A DNA stretch of 64,000 nt from Jannaschia sp. S6380 (GTDB taxonomy: Bacteria > Pseudomonadota > Alphaproteobacteria > Rhodobacterales > Rhodobacteraceae). The notes under the pieces were generated by a model. The model made no database searches. It was not told the DNA's origin and saw only the letters and a program-made list of their open reading frames with translations. Shown piece by piece: positions 46,044 to 54,756 of this stretch; positions within the stretch are counted from its first letter, which is position 1, and the number at the start of each line of letters is the position of its first letter. The translations under genes were made by a program, and so were the position numbers. The stretch is from assembly GCF_023015695.1 (NCBI RefSeq), contig NZ_JALKAS010000001.1:124001-188000 (forward strand), given 5' to 3'.

Positions 46044-47601
46044 GGCCCGGAAGTTCCGCATTCGCGCGGATGCCGGTTTCAACCGCCCCGACGCGCGCCT
46101 TCCCGAGGGTGAATTGCCGCCGCTGCCGCAACCCCGTGCCGCGGCCAACGATACGGGGTCCGGGCCGGCTGATCCCGCGCCCGTGTCCGCGGCGGCCAAG
46201 GGCGATGCCCCGGCTCCGACGGGCCGACAGCTGCGCATGGCCAGACGCATCGCGCAAAAGCACGGCCTCAAGGCGGAGACGGGCGAGGAGGCGATCGCAG
46301 CCCTGCGTGCGAAGGGGATCGACCCGTTCAAGCGGTCGAACATGCTGCAACTCGTGTCCGAGGGTTCGGAGGAGACGGCCGTGGCGACGGTCGAGCGCGA
46401 GGCGCCGCCGCCTGCGCAGGCCGCGCCCATAACCATCGACGCCGACCACCGTGCCGGAGAGATCGTTCGCATCCAGCGCGACATCGCCCGCCGCCGCCGC
46501 CGCCGCTTGGCCTTGCTGGCGACGCGCCTGGCATTCTTCGTCGGTCTGCCGACGCTGATCGCGGGGATCTACTACTACGTCATCGCCACGCCAATGTACG
46601 CGACCAAGTCCGAGTTCGTCATCCAACAGGCCGATTCCGCCGTGGGGGGCGGTGGCGGTCTGGGCGGGCTTTTTTCCGGCACCGGACTTGCCACGCAGCA
46701 GGACAGCATCGGGGTGCAGTCCTATCTGATCTCGCGCGAGGCACTGGGCCGGCTCGACGCGGAGCTGGATTTCACCGGACATTTCTCGGACCCGTCGATC
46801 GACCCGCTGCAGCGGCTCGATCCGGACGGCACGCGCGAGGCGGCGTACCGGCTCTACCGACGCATGGTCGAGATCGGATACGACCCGACCGAAGGTGTCA
46901 TTCGGATGGAGGTCGTGGCCGCCGATCCCGAGGTGTCGGCCGCGTTCTCGCGCGCGCTGCTGGAGTTTGCCGAAGAAGAGGTCGACGAATGGACCGCGCG
47001 GATGCGGGCGGAGCAGATGGACGGGGCGGAGGACAGCTATACCGCCGCCGACGCGCGCATGCGCGAGAGCCAGGCCCGCGTCGTCGACCTGCAGGAGCAG
47101 TTGGGCGTCGTCTCGGCGGATGCGGAAGTGTCGAACAGCTACGCCCAGATCGGTGCCATCGAGACCGAGCTGCGGAGCGAACGCCTTCGGCTCGATCAGT
47201 TGCTGGCGAATTCCCGTCCGAATGCCGCGCGGGTGGAGGTCGCGCAATCCAACGTCGCGCGCCTTCGGGCGGAGCTCGACAGCCTGCGCGCCGGCCTGAC
47301 CGAAGGCGTGTCCGACGAGGCGAGCCTCGCCCGCGTGACGGCCGAGTTGCAGGTGGCCCAGCAGGACCTGCTGACACGCCAGACGCTGTTGCAGCAATCC
47401 GCGCAGCAGCTCGAGGTGGCGCGGATCGAGGCGAACCGTCAGGTCCGATATCTGTCCACGACGGTGCCCCCCCTGCCGCCCGACGAGCCGACCTATCCCC
47501 GCGCCTTCGAGAACACCGTTCTGGCGTTCCTGATATTCGCGGGAATCTACCTGATGGTCTCGCTGACGGTCGCGGTCCTGCGCGAGCAGGTTTCGGCCTG
47601 A
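46027..47601 (+). CDS. kpsE: KpsE-like capsule export inner-membrane protein
   Basis: Polysaccharide co-polymerase type protein linking the ABC exporter to the outer-membrane channel. The 524 residues start with a long cytoplasmic, Pro/Ala-rich extension (1-150) ending in a poly-Arg stretch, then membrane segment 161-187, a periplasmic coiled-coil region (about 300-475) and a second membrane segment (about 496-516). YATKSEFVIQQADSAVGG after the first segment and PPLPPDEPTYPRAFENTVLAF before the second are typical. The extension is longer than in E. coli KpsE, but common in Rhodobacteraceae. Confidence 0.88.
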   Translation: MSTTPRARKFRIRADAGFNRPDARLPEGELPPLPQPRAAANDTGSGPADPAPVSAAAKGDAPAPTGRQLRMARRIAQKHGLKAETGEEAIAALRAKGIDPFKRSNMLQLVSEGSEETAVATVEREAPPPAQAAPITIDADHRAGEIVRIQRDIARRRRRRLALLATRLAFFVGLPTLIAGIYYYVIATPMYATKSEFVIQQADSAVGGGGGLGGLFSGTGLATQQDSIGVQSYLISREALGRLDAELDFTGHFSDPSIDPLQRLDPDGTREAAYRLYRRMVEIGYDPTEGVIRMEVVAADPEVSAAFSRALLEFAEEEVDEWTARMRAEQMDGAEDSYTAADARMRESQARVVDLQEQLGVVSADAEVSNSYAQIGAIETELRSERLRLDQLLANSRPNAARVEVAQSNVARLRAELDSLRAGLTEGVSDEASLARVTAELQVAQQDLLTRQTLLQQSAQQLEVARIEANRQVRYLSTTVPPLPPDEPTYPRAFENTVLAFLIFAGIYLMVSLTVAVLREQVSA

Positions 47602-47668
47602 CGTTCCGTTTGCATTGCACTCCGGCCCGGCTAGCGTGGGGCCAAACCGCCCCCGAAGAGGATACCCA

Positions 47669-49159
47669 ATGAAGCCGCTTGCCGATGTCACCCCGAACAC
47701 CTGGGCATTCCTGCGCGACCCCATGATCGCGCCCACCGGTTTTCGTGAGTACGACGCGCGCTGGAAATACCCGGACGGGATCAACCTTCCCGGCGTGACG
47801 GCGCTGGGCCTGGGCCTGGGCACACAGATGATGCGCCGGGGGATCGAGCCGCGGATCGCCGTGGGCAACGACTACCGGGACTATTCGGTGGCCATAAAGA
47901 ATGCGCTGATCCTTGGCCTGACGCAGGCCGGCATCCACGTTCAGGACATTGGCCCGGCCCTGTCGCCGATGGCGTATTTCGCACAGTTCCACCTGGATGC
48001 GCCTGCCGTCGCGATGGTGACGGCCAGCCACAATCCCAACGGCTGGACCGGGGTCAAGATGGGGTTCGAGCGTCCCCTGACGCATGGGCCCGACGAAATG
48101 GCCGAACTGCGTGACATCGTCCTGAACGGGGAAGGCGAGGCCCGCGACGGGGGCAAATGGGAGCGTGTCGACGGCGTGATGGAGGCCTATCTCGACGACC
48201 TGACCGACGGCTTTACGATGACCCGCAAGCTCAAGGTCGTCTGCGCGACCGGGAACGGCACGGCGTCGGCCTTCGCGCCGCTGGTGCTGGAGCGGATCGG
48301 CGTGGAGGTCGTCGAGAGCCACAACGAGCTCGACTACACGTTCCCGCACTACAACCCGAACCCCGAGGCGATGGAGATGCTGCACGACATGGCCGCGTCG
48401 GTTAAGGCATCGGGCGCGGACCTGGCGCTGGGCTTCGATGGCGACGGCGACCGGTGCGGCGTGGTCGATGACGAGGGGGAGGAAATCTTCGCCGACATCA
48501 TGGGGGTCATCCTGGCCCGCGATCTGTCCGGTCTGCACGAGGGCGCGACCTTCGTGGCGGACGTCAAGTCCACCGGTCTGTTCGCCTCCGATCCGGTCCT
48601 GCAGGAGAACGGGGCCAAGGCCGATTACTGGAAGACGGGGCATAGCCACATGAAGCGCCGCGTCCACGAGATCGGCGCGCTGGCGGGGTTCGAGAAGTCG
48701 GGTCACTACTTCCTGGCCGAACCGATCGGGCGTGGCTACGATTGCGGAATGCGGGTGGCGGTCGAGGTCTGCAAGCTGTTGGATCGGAACCCTGACAAGT
48801 CGATGAGCGATCTGCGCCGCGCGCTTCCGAAGGTCTGGAATACGCCGACCCTCTCGCCCTACTGCCCCGACGAGGAGAAATACGACACGCTGCAGCGCAT
48901 CGTCGACCGGATCGTGCCGATGAAGGGGCAGGGGAGCCTCGGCGGCCGCAAGATTGTGGACGTCGTGACCGTGAACGGCGCACGGGTCATGCTGGAGAAC
49001 GGGGCCTGGGGCCTGGTTCGCGCGTCCTCGAACACCCCGAACCTCGTGGTGGTCTGCGAAAGCCCGGAAAGCGAGGCGGAACTGCGTGCGATCTTCGCCG
49101 ACCTCGATGCGATCATCCGGCAGGAACCGAATGTCGGCGACTACGACCAGACGTTCTGA
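47669..49159 (+). CDS. Phosphomannomutase/phosphoglucomutase
   Basis: Alpha-D-phosphohexomutase interconverting hexose 1- and 6-phosphates, supplying sugar nucleotide synthesis. ATG at 47669 has GAGGAT upstream and gives 496 residues. The phosphoserine loop is TASHNPNGWTG, the metal loop DGDGDRCG, and the sugar-binding loop FEKSGHYF. The phosphate-binding loop near the C-terminus reads RASSNTPNLVV. It follows the kps pair after 67 bases, so a role in capsule precursor supply is plausible but not proven. Confidence 0.92.
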   Translation: MKPLADVTPNTWAFLRDPMIAPTGFREYDARWKYPDGINLPGVTALGLGLGTQMMRRGIEPRIAVGNDYRDYSVAIKNALILGLTQAGIHVQDIGPALSPMAYFAQFHLDAPAVAMVTASHNPNGWTGVKMGFERPLTHGPDEMAELRDIVLNGEGEARDGGKWERVDGVMEAYLDDLTDGFTMTRKLKVVCATGNGTASAFAPLVLERIGVEVVESHNELDYTFPHYNPNPEAMEMLHDMAASVKASGADLALGFDGDGDRCGVVDDEGEEIFADIMGVILARDLSGLHEGATFVADVKSTGLFASDPVLQENGAKADYWKTGHSHMKRRVHEIGALAGFEKSGHYFLAEPIGRGYDCGMRVAVEVCKLLDRNPDKSMSDLRRALPKVWNTPTLSPYCPDEEKYDTLQRIVDRIVPMKGQGSLGGRKIVDVVTVNGARVMLENGAWGLVRASSNTPNLVVVCESPESEAELRAIFADLDAIIRQEPNVGDYDQTF

Positions 49160-49166
49160 TCGCGCC

Positions 49167-50510
49167 ATGCGTATTCTGTTCGCGCTCCTGCTGTCGCTGC
49201 TGATCGGGACCGCGGCCGCGCAGGAGGCGCCGCAGCCCGACGGGACGATCTCGACCGAACAGGACGCGAGCGGCGACGCCGCAATCGAGCGCAGGATCGA
49301 GGCGATCATCGCCGAGCTGGACGGCTATGGCGATGTGGGGGTCATCGTCCGCGAGGGGATCGTGACCTTCACGGGCGAAGTCCTGGACGCGGACGCCATT
49401 CCTCGCTTGGAGGAACTGGCCGTCCGCGTCGACGGGGTCGTGGCCGTCGAGACGGAAGTCACCGAGAGCACCGATGTCGCGCTGCGCCTCGATCCCGTTC
49501 TGGAGCGATTTCAGGCGCGGATGGTGCAGGCGTTCAACTATCTGCCCCTGCTGGCCGTCGCGGTTCTGGCCGGTGCGGTGGTCATCCTGCTGGGCACGCT
49601 CCTGGCGCGATGGGAACGCCCGTGGGATCGGATCGCGCCGAATGCGTTCATCGCGAATATCTACCGCGTGGTCCTGCGCCTGGCCTTCGTGATCGCGGGC
49701 ATCGTCGTGGCGCTGGACATCCTGAATGCCACGGCGGTTCTGGCCGGGCTTTTCGGTGCGGCGGGGATCGTCGGGCTGGCCGTGGGCTTCGCCGTCCGCG
49801 ACACGGTCGAGAACTTCATCGCCTCCGTCATGCTGTCGGTCCGGCAGCCGTTCCGGCCCCACGATGTGGTCGATATCGAAGGGTCGCTGGGATCTGTGAT
49901 CCGACTGACCAGCCGGGCCACCATCCTTCTGGACCCGGACGGAAACCATGTCCGCCTGCCCAACAGCTTCGTCTTCAAGGCAAAGATCATCAACTATACG
50001 CGCAATGCCGAGCGGCGGTTCGGCTTTGCCCTCGGGATCGATCCGAACGATGACCTGGCCGAGGCCAAGCGGATTGGCCTGGCCACTCTGGAGGGGCTTG
50101 ATTTCGTGTTGGCAGATCCGCCGCCGCAGGTCTGGATCCAGGACGCCGGTGACAGCACGATCACGATGGAGTTCTACGGCTGGGTCGATCAGGGGACGAC
50201 CGATTTCATGGTGGCGCGCGGCGAGGCACTGCGGCTGGTGATGGGGGCGCTGACCCGGGCCGATATCGGCCTGCCCGAGCCGACCTATCGCCTGAACCTG
50301 GCCGGGGGCGCGTTGCCGGTGCTGGACCTGCCGGACAGCCGGAACCGCCCCGACGAGATTGTCCTGACCGAGGGCGATGCTTCGCCCGAAACGGAGATGC
50401 CCGCCGCCGAGGAGGTGACCCCGCCGCGCATCATCGAACGGATGGTCGACGAGGAGCGCCGGAAGGGCAACGACAAGGACCTGCTGAGCCGGGCGGCGCC
50501 GCAGGAATGA
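49167..50510 (+). CDS. MscS-family mechanosensitive channel with N-terminal BON domain
   Basis: A 447-residue protein with signal peptide (MRILFALLLSLLIGTAAA), a periplasmic BON domain (about residues 40-105, VIVREGIVTFTGEVLDADAIPRLEELAVRVDGV), three membrane segments (about 128-215) and an MscS beta domain (about 216-280: SVRQPFRPHDVVDIEG onward) plus a C-terminal alpha/beta domain and a disordered charged tail. The pore helix is AGLFGAAGIVGLAVGFAVRD. The BON module, which binds lipid or other envelope components, is absent from E. coli MscS. Its stop overlaps the next gene by 4 bases (ATGA). Confidence 0.9.
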   Translation: MRILFALLLSLLIGTAAAQEAPQPDGTISTEQDASGDAAIERRIEAIIAELDGYGDVGVIVREGIVTFTGEVLDADAIPRLEELAVRVDGVVAVETEVTESTDVALRLDPVLERFQARMVQAFNYLPLLAVAVLAGAVVILLGTLLARWERPWDRIAPNAFIANIYRVVLRLAFVIAGIVVALDILNATAVLAGLFGAAGIVGLAVGFAVRDTVENFIASVMLSVRQPFRPHDVVDIEGSLGSVIRLTSRATILLDPDGNHVRLPNSFVFKAKIINYTRNAERRFGFALGIDPNDDLAEAKRIGLATLEGLDFVLADPPPQVWIQDAGDSTITMEFYGWVDQGTTDFMVARGEALRLVMGALTRADIGLPEPTYRLNLAGGALPVLDLPDSRNRPDEIVLTEGDASPETEMPAAEEVTPPRIIERMVDEERRKGNDKDLLSRAAPQE

Positions 50511-51289
50511 CCGCCGGGCCGGGGCACGATCCGATCCTTCAGGACCGCCTGCCGCACACGCCCTGGTCGGACGCGGCCCTGGCGCGAATGCCGGGGATGC
50601 AGCCCGTCACGGGGCCCTGGATTATCGTCGACGAGGTCTACGCCGCTCAGATGGCGCTGCGGGAAACCCTGATCCGGGAGCGTCCGAAGACCGTCATCGC
50701 GCGCCTTCCGGGCACGGCGGAGGCGGAGGCCGAATTACTGGCGACGGTGCTGGCGCAACTGCCGGATGGGTTCCGCAACGAAGGCAAACATGTGCGGCGG
50801 CCCGACGGAAGGGCCGTATCGCTGGACACCGCGCCACCGTTGGAGACGCTTGGCCATCTGCTGCAGGAGGATCTTCTGCTGTTGCAGCCCGACAAGGGCG
50901 AACACGTCTTGAGCGCCGGGCTTCTTTGCTTTCCCGCGTCCTGGACCCTTGCCGAGAAGATCGGTCGGCCACTGCGGCGCATACACGCGCCAGTGCCGGA
51001 CTATACGGCGGATGTCGCCGCGCGCGTCCAGCGGTTGTTCGACCGGCTCCCCGTCGGAAGGGCGTTGTGGCGGGCGAACGCGCTGGGTTATCGAGTGGCG
51101 GATCTTTTCCATCCGAGACCCGAGGCCGCGCCACGCGAGACCGGCGGCAAGATCCGCTTCCTGCGTTCGGAGCGACAGACTCTGATGCGCTTACCACGGA
51201 CGGGGGCGATCCTGTTCGCGGTCCATACCTGGGTCGTACCGCTGGATCGTCTGTCGGCGACGCAGCGTGCGGAATGTCCGTTCGGCTAG
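50507..51289 (+). CDS. DUF3445 / heme-dependent oxidative N-demethylase-like protein
   Basis: A 260-residue protein matching the DUF3445 family (now often named heme-dependent oxidative N-demethylase, HDOD). Typical segments are HTPWSDAALARMPGMQP at the N-terminus, LQEDLLLLQPD, GLLCFPASWTLAEKIGRPLRRIHAPVP in the middle and RFLRSERQTLMRLPRTGAILFAVHTWVVPL near the C-terminus. In characterised members related proteins act on methylated amines; the exact substrate here is unknown. Starts within the mscS stop (ATGA); ends 4 bases inside the convergent dcd gene. Confidence 0.85.
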   Translation: MTAGPGHDPILQDRLPHTPWSDAALARMPGMQPVTGPWIIVDEVYAAQMALRETLIRERPKTVIARLPGTAEAEAELLATVLAQLPDGFRNEGKHVRRPDGRAVSLDTAPPLETLGHLLQEDLLLLQPDKGEHVLSAGLLCFPASWTLAEKIGRPLRRIHAPVPDYTADVAARVQRLFDRLPVGRALWRANALGYRVADLFHPRPEAAPRETGGKIRFLRSERQTLMRLPRTGAILFAVHTWVVPLDRLSATQRAECPFG

Positions 51290-52374
51290 CCGCCCCCGGG
51301 GGCGGCGAAGTGCTTGGAGAGCTTCAGACCCTGGCCCTGATAGTTCGAGGCGATGTCTTGGCCGTAGAGATGTCGTGGCCGCTCCGCCATGGCCTCATAG
51401 ACCAGCCGCCCGACGATCTGGCCGTCCTCCAAGGCGAAGGGCGCTTCGTGGCAACGCACCTCCAGCACACCATGCGCGGGCGTGCCATGCCCGAAGCCGG
51501 GGTCGAAGAATCCCGCGTAGTGGACACGGAATTCGCCCACCATCGCTAGGTACGGTGCCATCTCGGCCGCGTGGGTCGGGGGGATGGAGACGGCCTCGCG
51601 GCTGACCAGGATGTAGAACGCCCCCGGATCCAGGATGATGCGTCGCCTGTCGGTTCGGACCGCATCCCAGAAATCGCCCGGGCGGTAGTGCCCCAATCGG
51701 TCCAGGTCGATGACACCGGTATGCGGCTTGGCCTGCCAACCGACGAGATCGTCCGGGCCCGGCGCGAGGTCCACCGAGAAGCCCAACCCGTCATCGATCA
51801 CCGGCGTCCCGTCGACCAGCGGTGCCTGACGGTGGAGGTCCAGCAGCGCGGCGTCGTCGAGGGTCGCGGACCCGCTGCGAAAGCGCATCTGGTTCAGGCG
51901 CATGCCCGGGCGGACCAGCACGCTGAAGCTGCGGGGGCAGATTTCGGCGTAGAGGGGCCCCTCGTATCCCGGGGCAATGCGATCGAACTCGGTCCCGCCA
52001 TCGGTCACCGTGCGCGTCAGCAGATCGAGCCGTCCGGTTGACGACTTGGCATTGGCGACCGCCGACAGGCCGGGCGGAAGCGCCATCCGCTCCCGCAGCG
52101 GAACGAGATAGACGCAGCCCTTTTCGAGTACGGCGCCCGGCGTCAGATCGACGCGGTGCATCTCGAACTCGGGCAATCGGTCGGCAAGCGTCCGACCATG
52201 CCCCGGCAGGAACGATGCGCGGACCCGATAGGCGGTCTCGCCCAGCCGAAGGTCCAGGCTGGCCGGCTGGATCTGACCCTGCGCCAGGGGCGGGGCAATG
52301 ATGGCGCGCCGGTCCAGCAAGGTCTCGATCTGCTGACTTGCCAAAACGCCGGGCGCGAAGGCCGTATCGGTCAT
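51286..52374 (-). CDS. dcd: 2'-Deoxycytidine 5'-triphosphate deaminase, long two-domain form
   Basis: Makes dUTP from dCTP for thymidylate synthesis. At 362 residues it is nearly twice the length of E. coli Dcd (193) and appears to contain two dUTPase-like trimeric folds: N-terminal LDLRLGETAYRVRASFLPG with AVANAKSSTGRLDLLTR and GYEGPLYAEICPRSF, and C-terminal ILDPGAFYILVSREAVSIPP with MVGEFRVHYAGFFDPGFG. This long form is the usual one in alphaproteobacteria. tRNA-Pro lies upstream on the same strand with a terminator between. Confidence 0.92.
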   Translation of the reverse strand: MTDTAFAPGVLASQQIETLLDRRAIIAPPLAQGQIQPASLDLRLGETAYRVRASFLPGHGRTLADRLPEFEMHRVDLTPGAVLEKGCVYLVPLRERMALPPGLSAVANAKSSTGRLDLLTRTVTDGGTEFDRIAPGYEGPLYAEICPRSFSVLVRPGMRLNQMRFRSGSATLDDAALLDLHRQAPLVDGTPVIDDGLGFSVDLAPGPDDLVGWQAKPHTGVIDLDRLGHYRPGDFWDAVRTDRRRIILDPGAFYILVSREAVSIPPTHAAEMAPYLAMVGEFRVHYAGFFDPGFGHGTPAHGVLEVRCHEAPFALEDGQIVGRLVYEAMAERPRHLYGQDIASNYQGQGLKLSKHFAAPGGG

Positions 52375-52394
52375 ATGGTTCCCCCGGATACGCG

Positions 52395-52418
52395 AAACGC
52401 CCCGTCCCGGACGGGGCG
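52395..52418 (-). terminator. Hairpin terminator between tRNA-Pro and dcd
   Basis: On the minus strand CGCCCCGT, loop of 5 (CCGGG), ACGGGGCG, then TTTCGC. The 8-bp perfect stem lies 15 bases beyond the tRNA 3' end and fits termination of the tRNA transcript. Confidence 0.65.
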
Positions 52419-52432
52419 AGGCGTTGCGAGTT

Positions 52433-52509
52433 TGGTCGGGCTAGCAGGACTCGAACCTGCGACCTTCCGTCCCCCAGACGGACGCGCTACCAGGCTGCGC
52501 CATAGCCCG
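52433..52509 (-). tRNA. tRNA-Pro, anticodon GGG
   Basis: Complete cloverleaf of 77 bases including encoded CCA. Acceptor stem CGGGCTA pairs with TAGCCCG, discriminator A. D arm GCGCAGCCTGGTAGCGC, anticodon arm TCCGT-CTGGGGG-ACGGA with anticodon GGG (reads CCC and CCU), T arm GCAGG-TTCGAGT-CCTGC. It lies on the minus strand downstream of merR. Confidence 0.97.
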
Positions 52510-52557
52510 ACTTGGGGGTCTTCATACGGCTTTCGCGTGGGCGCGCAAGCCGAAAGG

Positions 52558-53301
52558 TCAGGATTTGCCGGCATCGCCCAGATCGCCTTCGACCTCCTCG
52601 ATCAGGCCGCGCAGCTTGCGCACGACCCGCCGCAGGGCGCGGCGCTTCGAGATGCGATCCAGGGGTTCGCGGGGACGCGCGACGGGGGGCGTGTCCGTGA
52701 CCGCCGGGTCAGGCGCCGGGCCCGCCTCGCGCGGCGGCGCATCGGGCTGGGCGGGGTTCGCAATGGGTTCGGGCGGGGGCCTGTCCGACGGCTGGGGCAC
52801 GACGGCATCACCCTCGTCATCCGCAGGCGCGTCGGGCTGCGCGCTCTCGATCTCGACGGGATTGGGCAGGTCGGAGGGCAGGTCCGGCTCGGGCGGGGCG
52901 GTCGGGCCGGTCTCGGAGCGTCCACGCTCGAACGGGACGACGCGGGGGCTTTCCTCCTCCTCGCCACTGCGGATGACACGCCGCTTCTTGGGGGCGGCCG
53001 TGGTGTTCGGCTTGTCGACATCCGGCGAAAGCGCCATCACGGATTCCACGCCGTCATCGTCGATCTTCTGGCCCACACCACGGATCGGCAGCCCCTGGTC
53101 GTGCAACATCACCTTGATGCCACCCAGAAGGCGCATGTCCTCCGGCCGATAATAGCGCCGCCCACCGGCACCTTTCACCGGGGCGATCTGTTCGAATTTC
53201 GATTCCCAGAAACGCAAAACATGCGTCGGCACGCCGAGCCAGTCCGCCACCTCGCGAATGGTGCGGAACGCCCCCTCAGTCTTTTCCGGGGTTTTCGCCA
53301 A
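52558..53301 (-). CDS. MerR family regulator with long Pro/Asp-rich C-terminal region
   Basis: DNA-binding protein of 247 residues. The MerR-type winged helix is at about 12-80 ([39 protein letters not shown]). Residues about 85-215 are a low-complexity Pro/Glu/Asp-rich linker, and the last 35 form a basic then acidic helix ([24 protein letters not shown]). No cysteine set for metal sensing is visible. It lies 3 bases after ihfA on the same strand, a pairing conserved in Rhodobacteraceae and reminiscent of the ihfA-merR order elsewhere. Targets unknown. Confidence 0.9.
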   Translation of the reverse strand: MAKTPEKTEGAFRTIREVADWLGVPTHVLRFWESKFEQIAPVKGAGGRRYYRPEDMRLLGGIKVMLHDQGLPIRGVGQKIDDDGVESVMALSPDVDKPNTTAAPKKRRVIRSGEEEESPRVVPFERGRSETGPTAPPEPDLPSDLPNPVEIESAQPDAPADDEGDAVVPQPSDRPPPEPIANPAQPDAPPREAGPAPDPAVTDTPPVARPREPLDRISKRRALRRVVRKLRGLIEEVEGDLGDAGKS

Positions 53302-53304
53302 CGG

Positions 53305-53616
53305 CTAGCCTTTCTTGGCTGCGTTTCCGGCGGCCACGCGGTCCTTCATCAGGTGCGACGGTCGGAAGGTCAGGACGCGGCGGGGCGGGATCGGAGCTTC
53401 CTCGCCGGTCTTAGGATTGCGGCCGACGCGAGCGGACTTGTCGCGGGTCGAGAATGTGCCGAAGCCCGAGACCTTGACCTGCTCGTTGGCCACGAGCGCA
53501 TCGGACACATGCTGCAGAACCTGCGTCACCAGCGCCGCGCTCTCGTTCCGGCTCAGGCCGACATTGCGAAAGACGGCCTCGCTCAAATCCATTCGTGTCA
53601 GTGTCTTGTCGGACAT
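53305..53616 (-). CDS. ihfA: Integration host factor subunit alpha
   Basis: DNA-bending nucleoid protein that pairs with IhfB. ATG at 53616 with AGGGGGG upstream gives 103 residues. The HU/IHF fold is clear: [51 protein letters not shown] with the DNA-intercalating proline in the RNPKTGE arm, and a C-terminal helix. The 168 bases upstream contain a perfect 6-bp hairpin. Confidence 0.95.
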   Translation of the reverse strand: MSDKTLTRMDLSEAVFRNVGLSRNESAALVTQVLQHVSDALVANEQVKVSGFGTFSTRDKSARVGRNPKTGEEAPIPPRRVLTFRPSHLMKDRVAAGNAAKKG

Positions 53617-53784
53617 CTTGCCCCCCTGTGGTCGGTCCCCAACACGGGCTACGTCTGCCCGTAGGTCGCAGCATTGCGTGGACGCCGAAAGATAGTCAAC
53701 GCCAAGCACTTGCAGGACGAAGTTCATGCCGAGACCCGCGCATCGCTCCGGCTCTCGAAGATCGTTCCCCGTCCGAGGCTTAGC

Positions 53785-54756
53785 TTACCACCGCAGGACG
53801 ACAGCGCCCCAGGCAAGCCCGCCACCGATCGCCTCGGTCACGACGAGGTCGCCCGGCGCCAGCTCCCCGCGCTGATGCGCGACCGACATCGCCAGGGGAA
53901 TCGACGCCGCCGACGTGTTGCCGTGATCAGCGACCGTCACGACGACGCGGTCCATCGGTACGCCCAGCTTCTGCGCGGTGCGGGTGATGATGCGGATGTT
54001 CGCCTGATGCGGCACCACCCGGTCGATCTGATCGGTCGTCACGCCGGCCTTGGCCATGACGTCGACGGTGGCCTGCGCCAGCTTTTCGACGGCATGGCGG
54101 AAAACTTCCTTCCCGGCCATCATCAGGTGCCCGGTCGTGCCCGAGGACGACACGCCGCCGGACACCTGCAGGATTTCCCGATGCCGTCCGTCGCTTTGCA
54201 GTTCGGTGGCCAGAATGCCGCGATCGGCCGCCGTACCGGTACCCTCATCGCGTTCCAGGATCAGGGCGCCGGCCCCGTCGCCGAACAGGACGCAGGTGCC
54301 GCGATCCTCCCAATTCATGATCCGGCTGAAGGTTTCGGCCCCGATGACCAGAACACGGCGCGCCTGACCGGACACGATCAGCGCGTCGGCATTTGCCAGC
54401 CCATAGATGAACCCGGCACAGACCGCCTGCACGTCGAAGGCGAACCCGCGTGTCATGCCCAGCCCGGCTTGCACGATCGTGGCCGTGGCGGGAAAGGTCA
54501 GGTCCGGTGTGGAAGTGGCGACGATGATGGCGTCGATGTCGTCCGCCTGCAGGCCGGCATCGGTGAGTGCCGCGGTGGCGGCACGGATTGCCAGGTCGGA
54601 CGTGGTCTGGCCTTCGGCCGCGAAATGGCGCCGTTCGATTCCCGATCGCGAGACGATCCATTCGTCCGAGGTGTCGAGGAATGACGTGAACCAGGCGTTC
54701 GGCACCACGCGTTCGGGCAGATAATGCCCCACGCCGCGGACGACGGAGCGGATCAT
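53785..54756 (-). CDS. fabH: FabH, beta-ketoacyl-ACP synthase III
   Basis: Starts fatty-acid synthesis by condensing acetyl-CoA with malonyl-ACP. ATG at 54756 overlaps the plsX stop and gives 323 residues. The catalytic triad is visible: Cys113 in AVCAGF, His in VPHQANIRI and Asn in HGNTSAASIP. The opening IRSVVRGVGHYLPERVVPN and GIERRHFA are standard. Coupled to plsX, so phospholipid and fatty-acid initiation enzymes are made together. Confidence 0.97.
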   Translation of the reverse strand: MIRSVVRGVGHYLPERVVPNAWFTSFLDTSDEWIVSRSGIERRHFAAEGQTTSDLAIRAATAALTDAGLQADDIDAIIVATSTPDLTFPATATIVQAGLGMTRGFAFDVQAVCAGFIYGLANADALIVSGQARRVLVIGAETFSRIMNWEDRGTCVLFGDGAGALILERDEGTGTAADRGILATELQSDGRHREILQVSGGVSSSGTTGHLMMAGKEVFRHAVEKLAQATVDVMAKAGVTTDQIDRVVPHQANIRIITRTAQKLGVPMDRVVVTVADHGNTSAASIPLAMSVAHQRGELAPGDLVVTEAIGGGLAWGAVVLRW

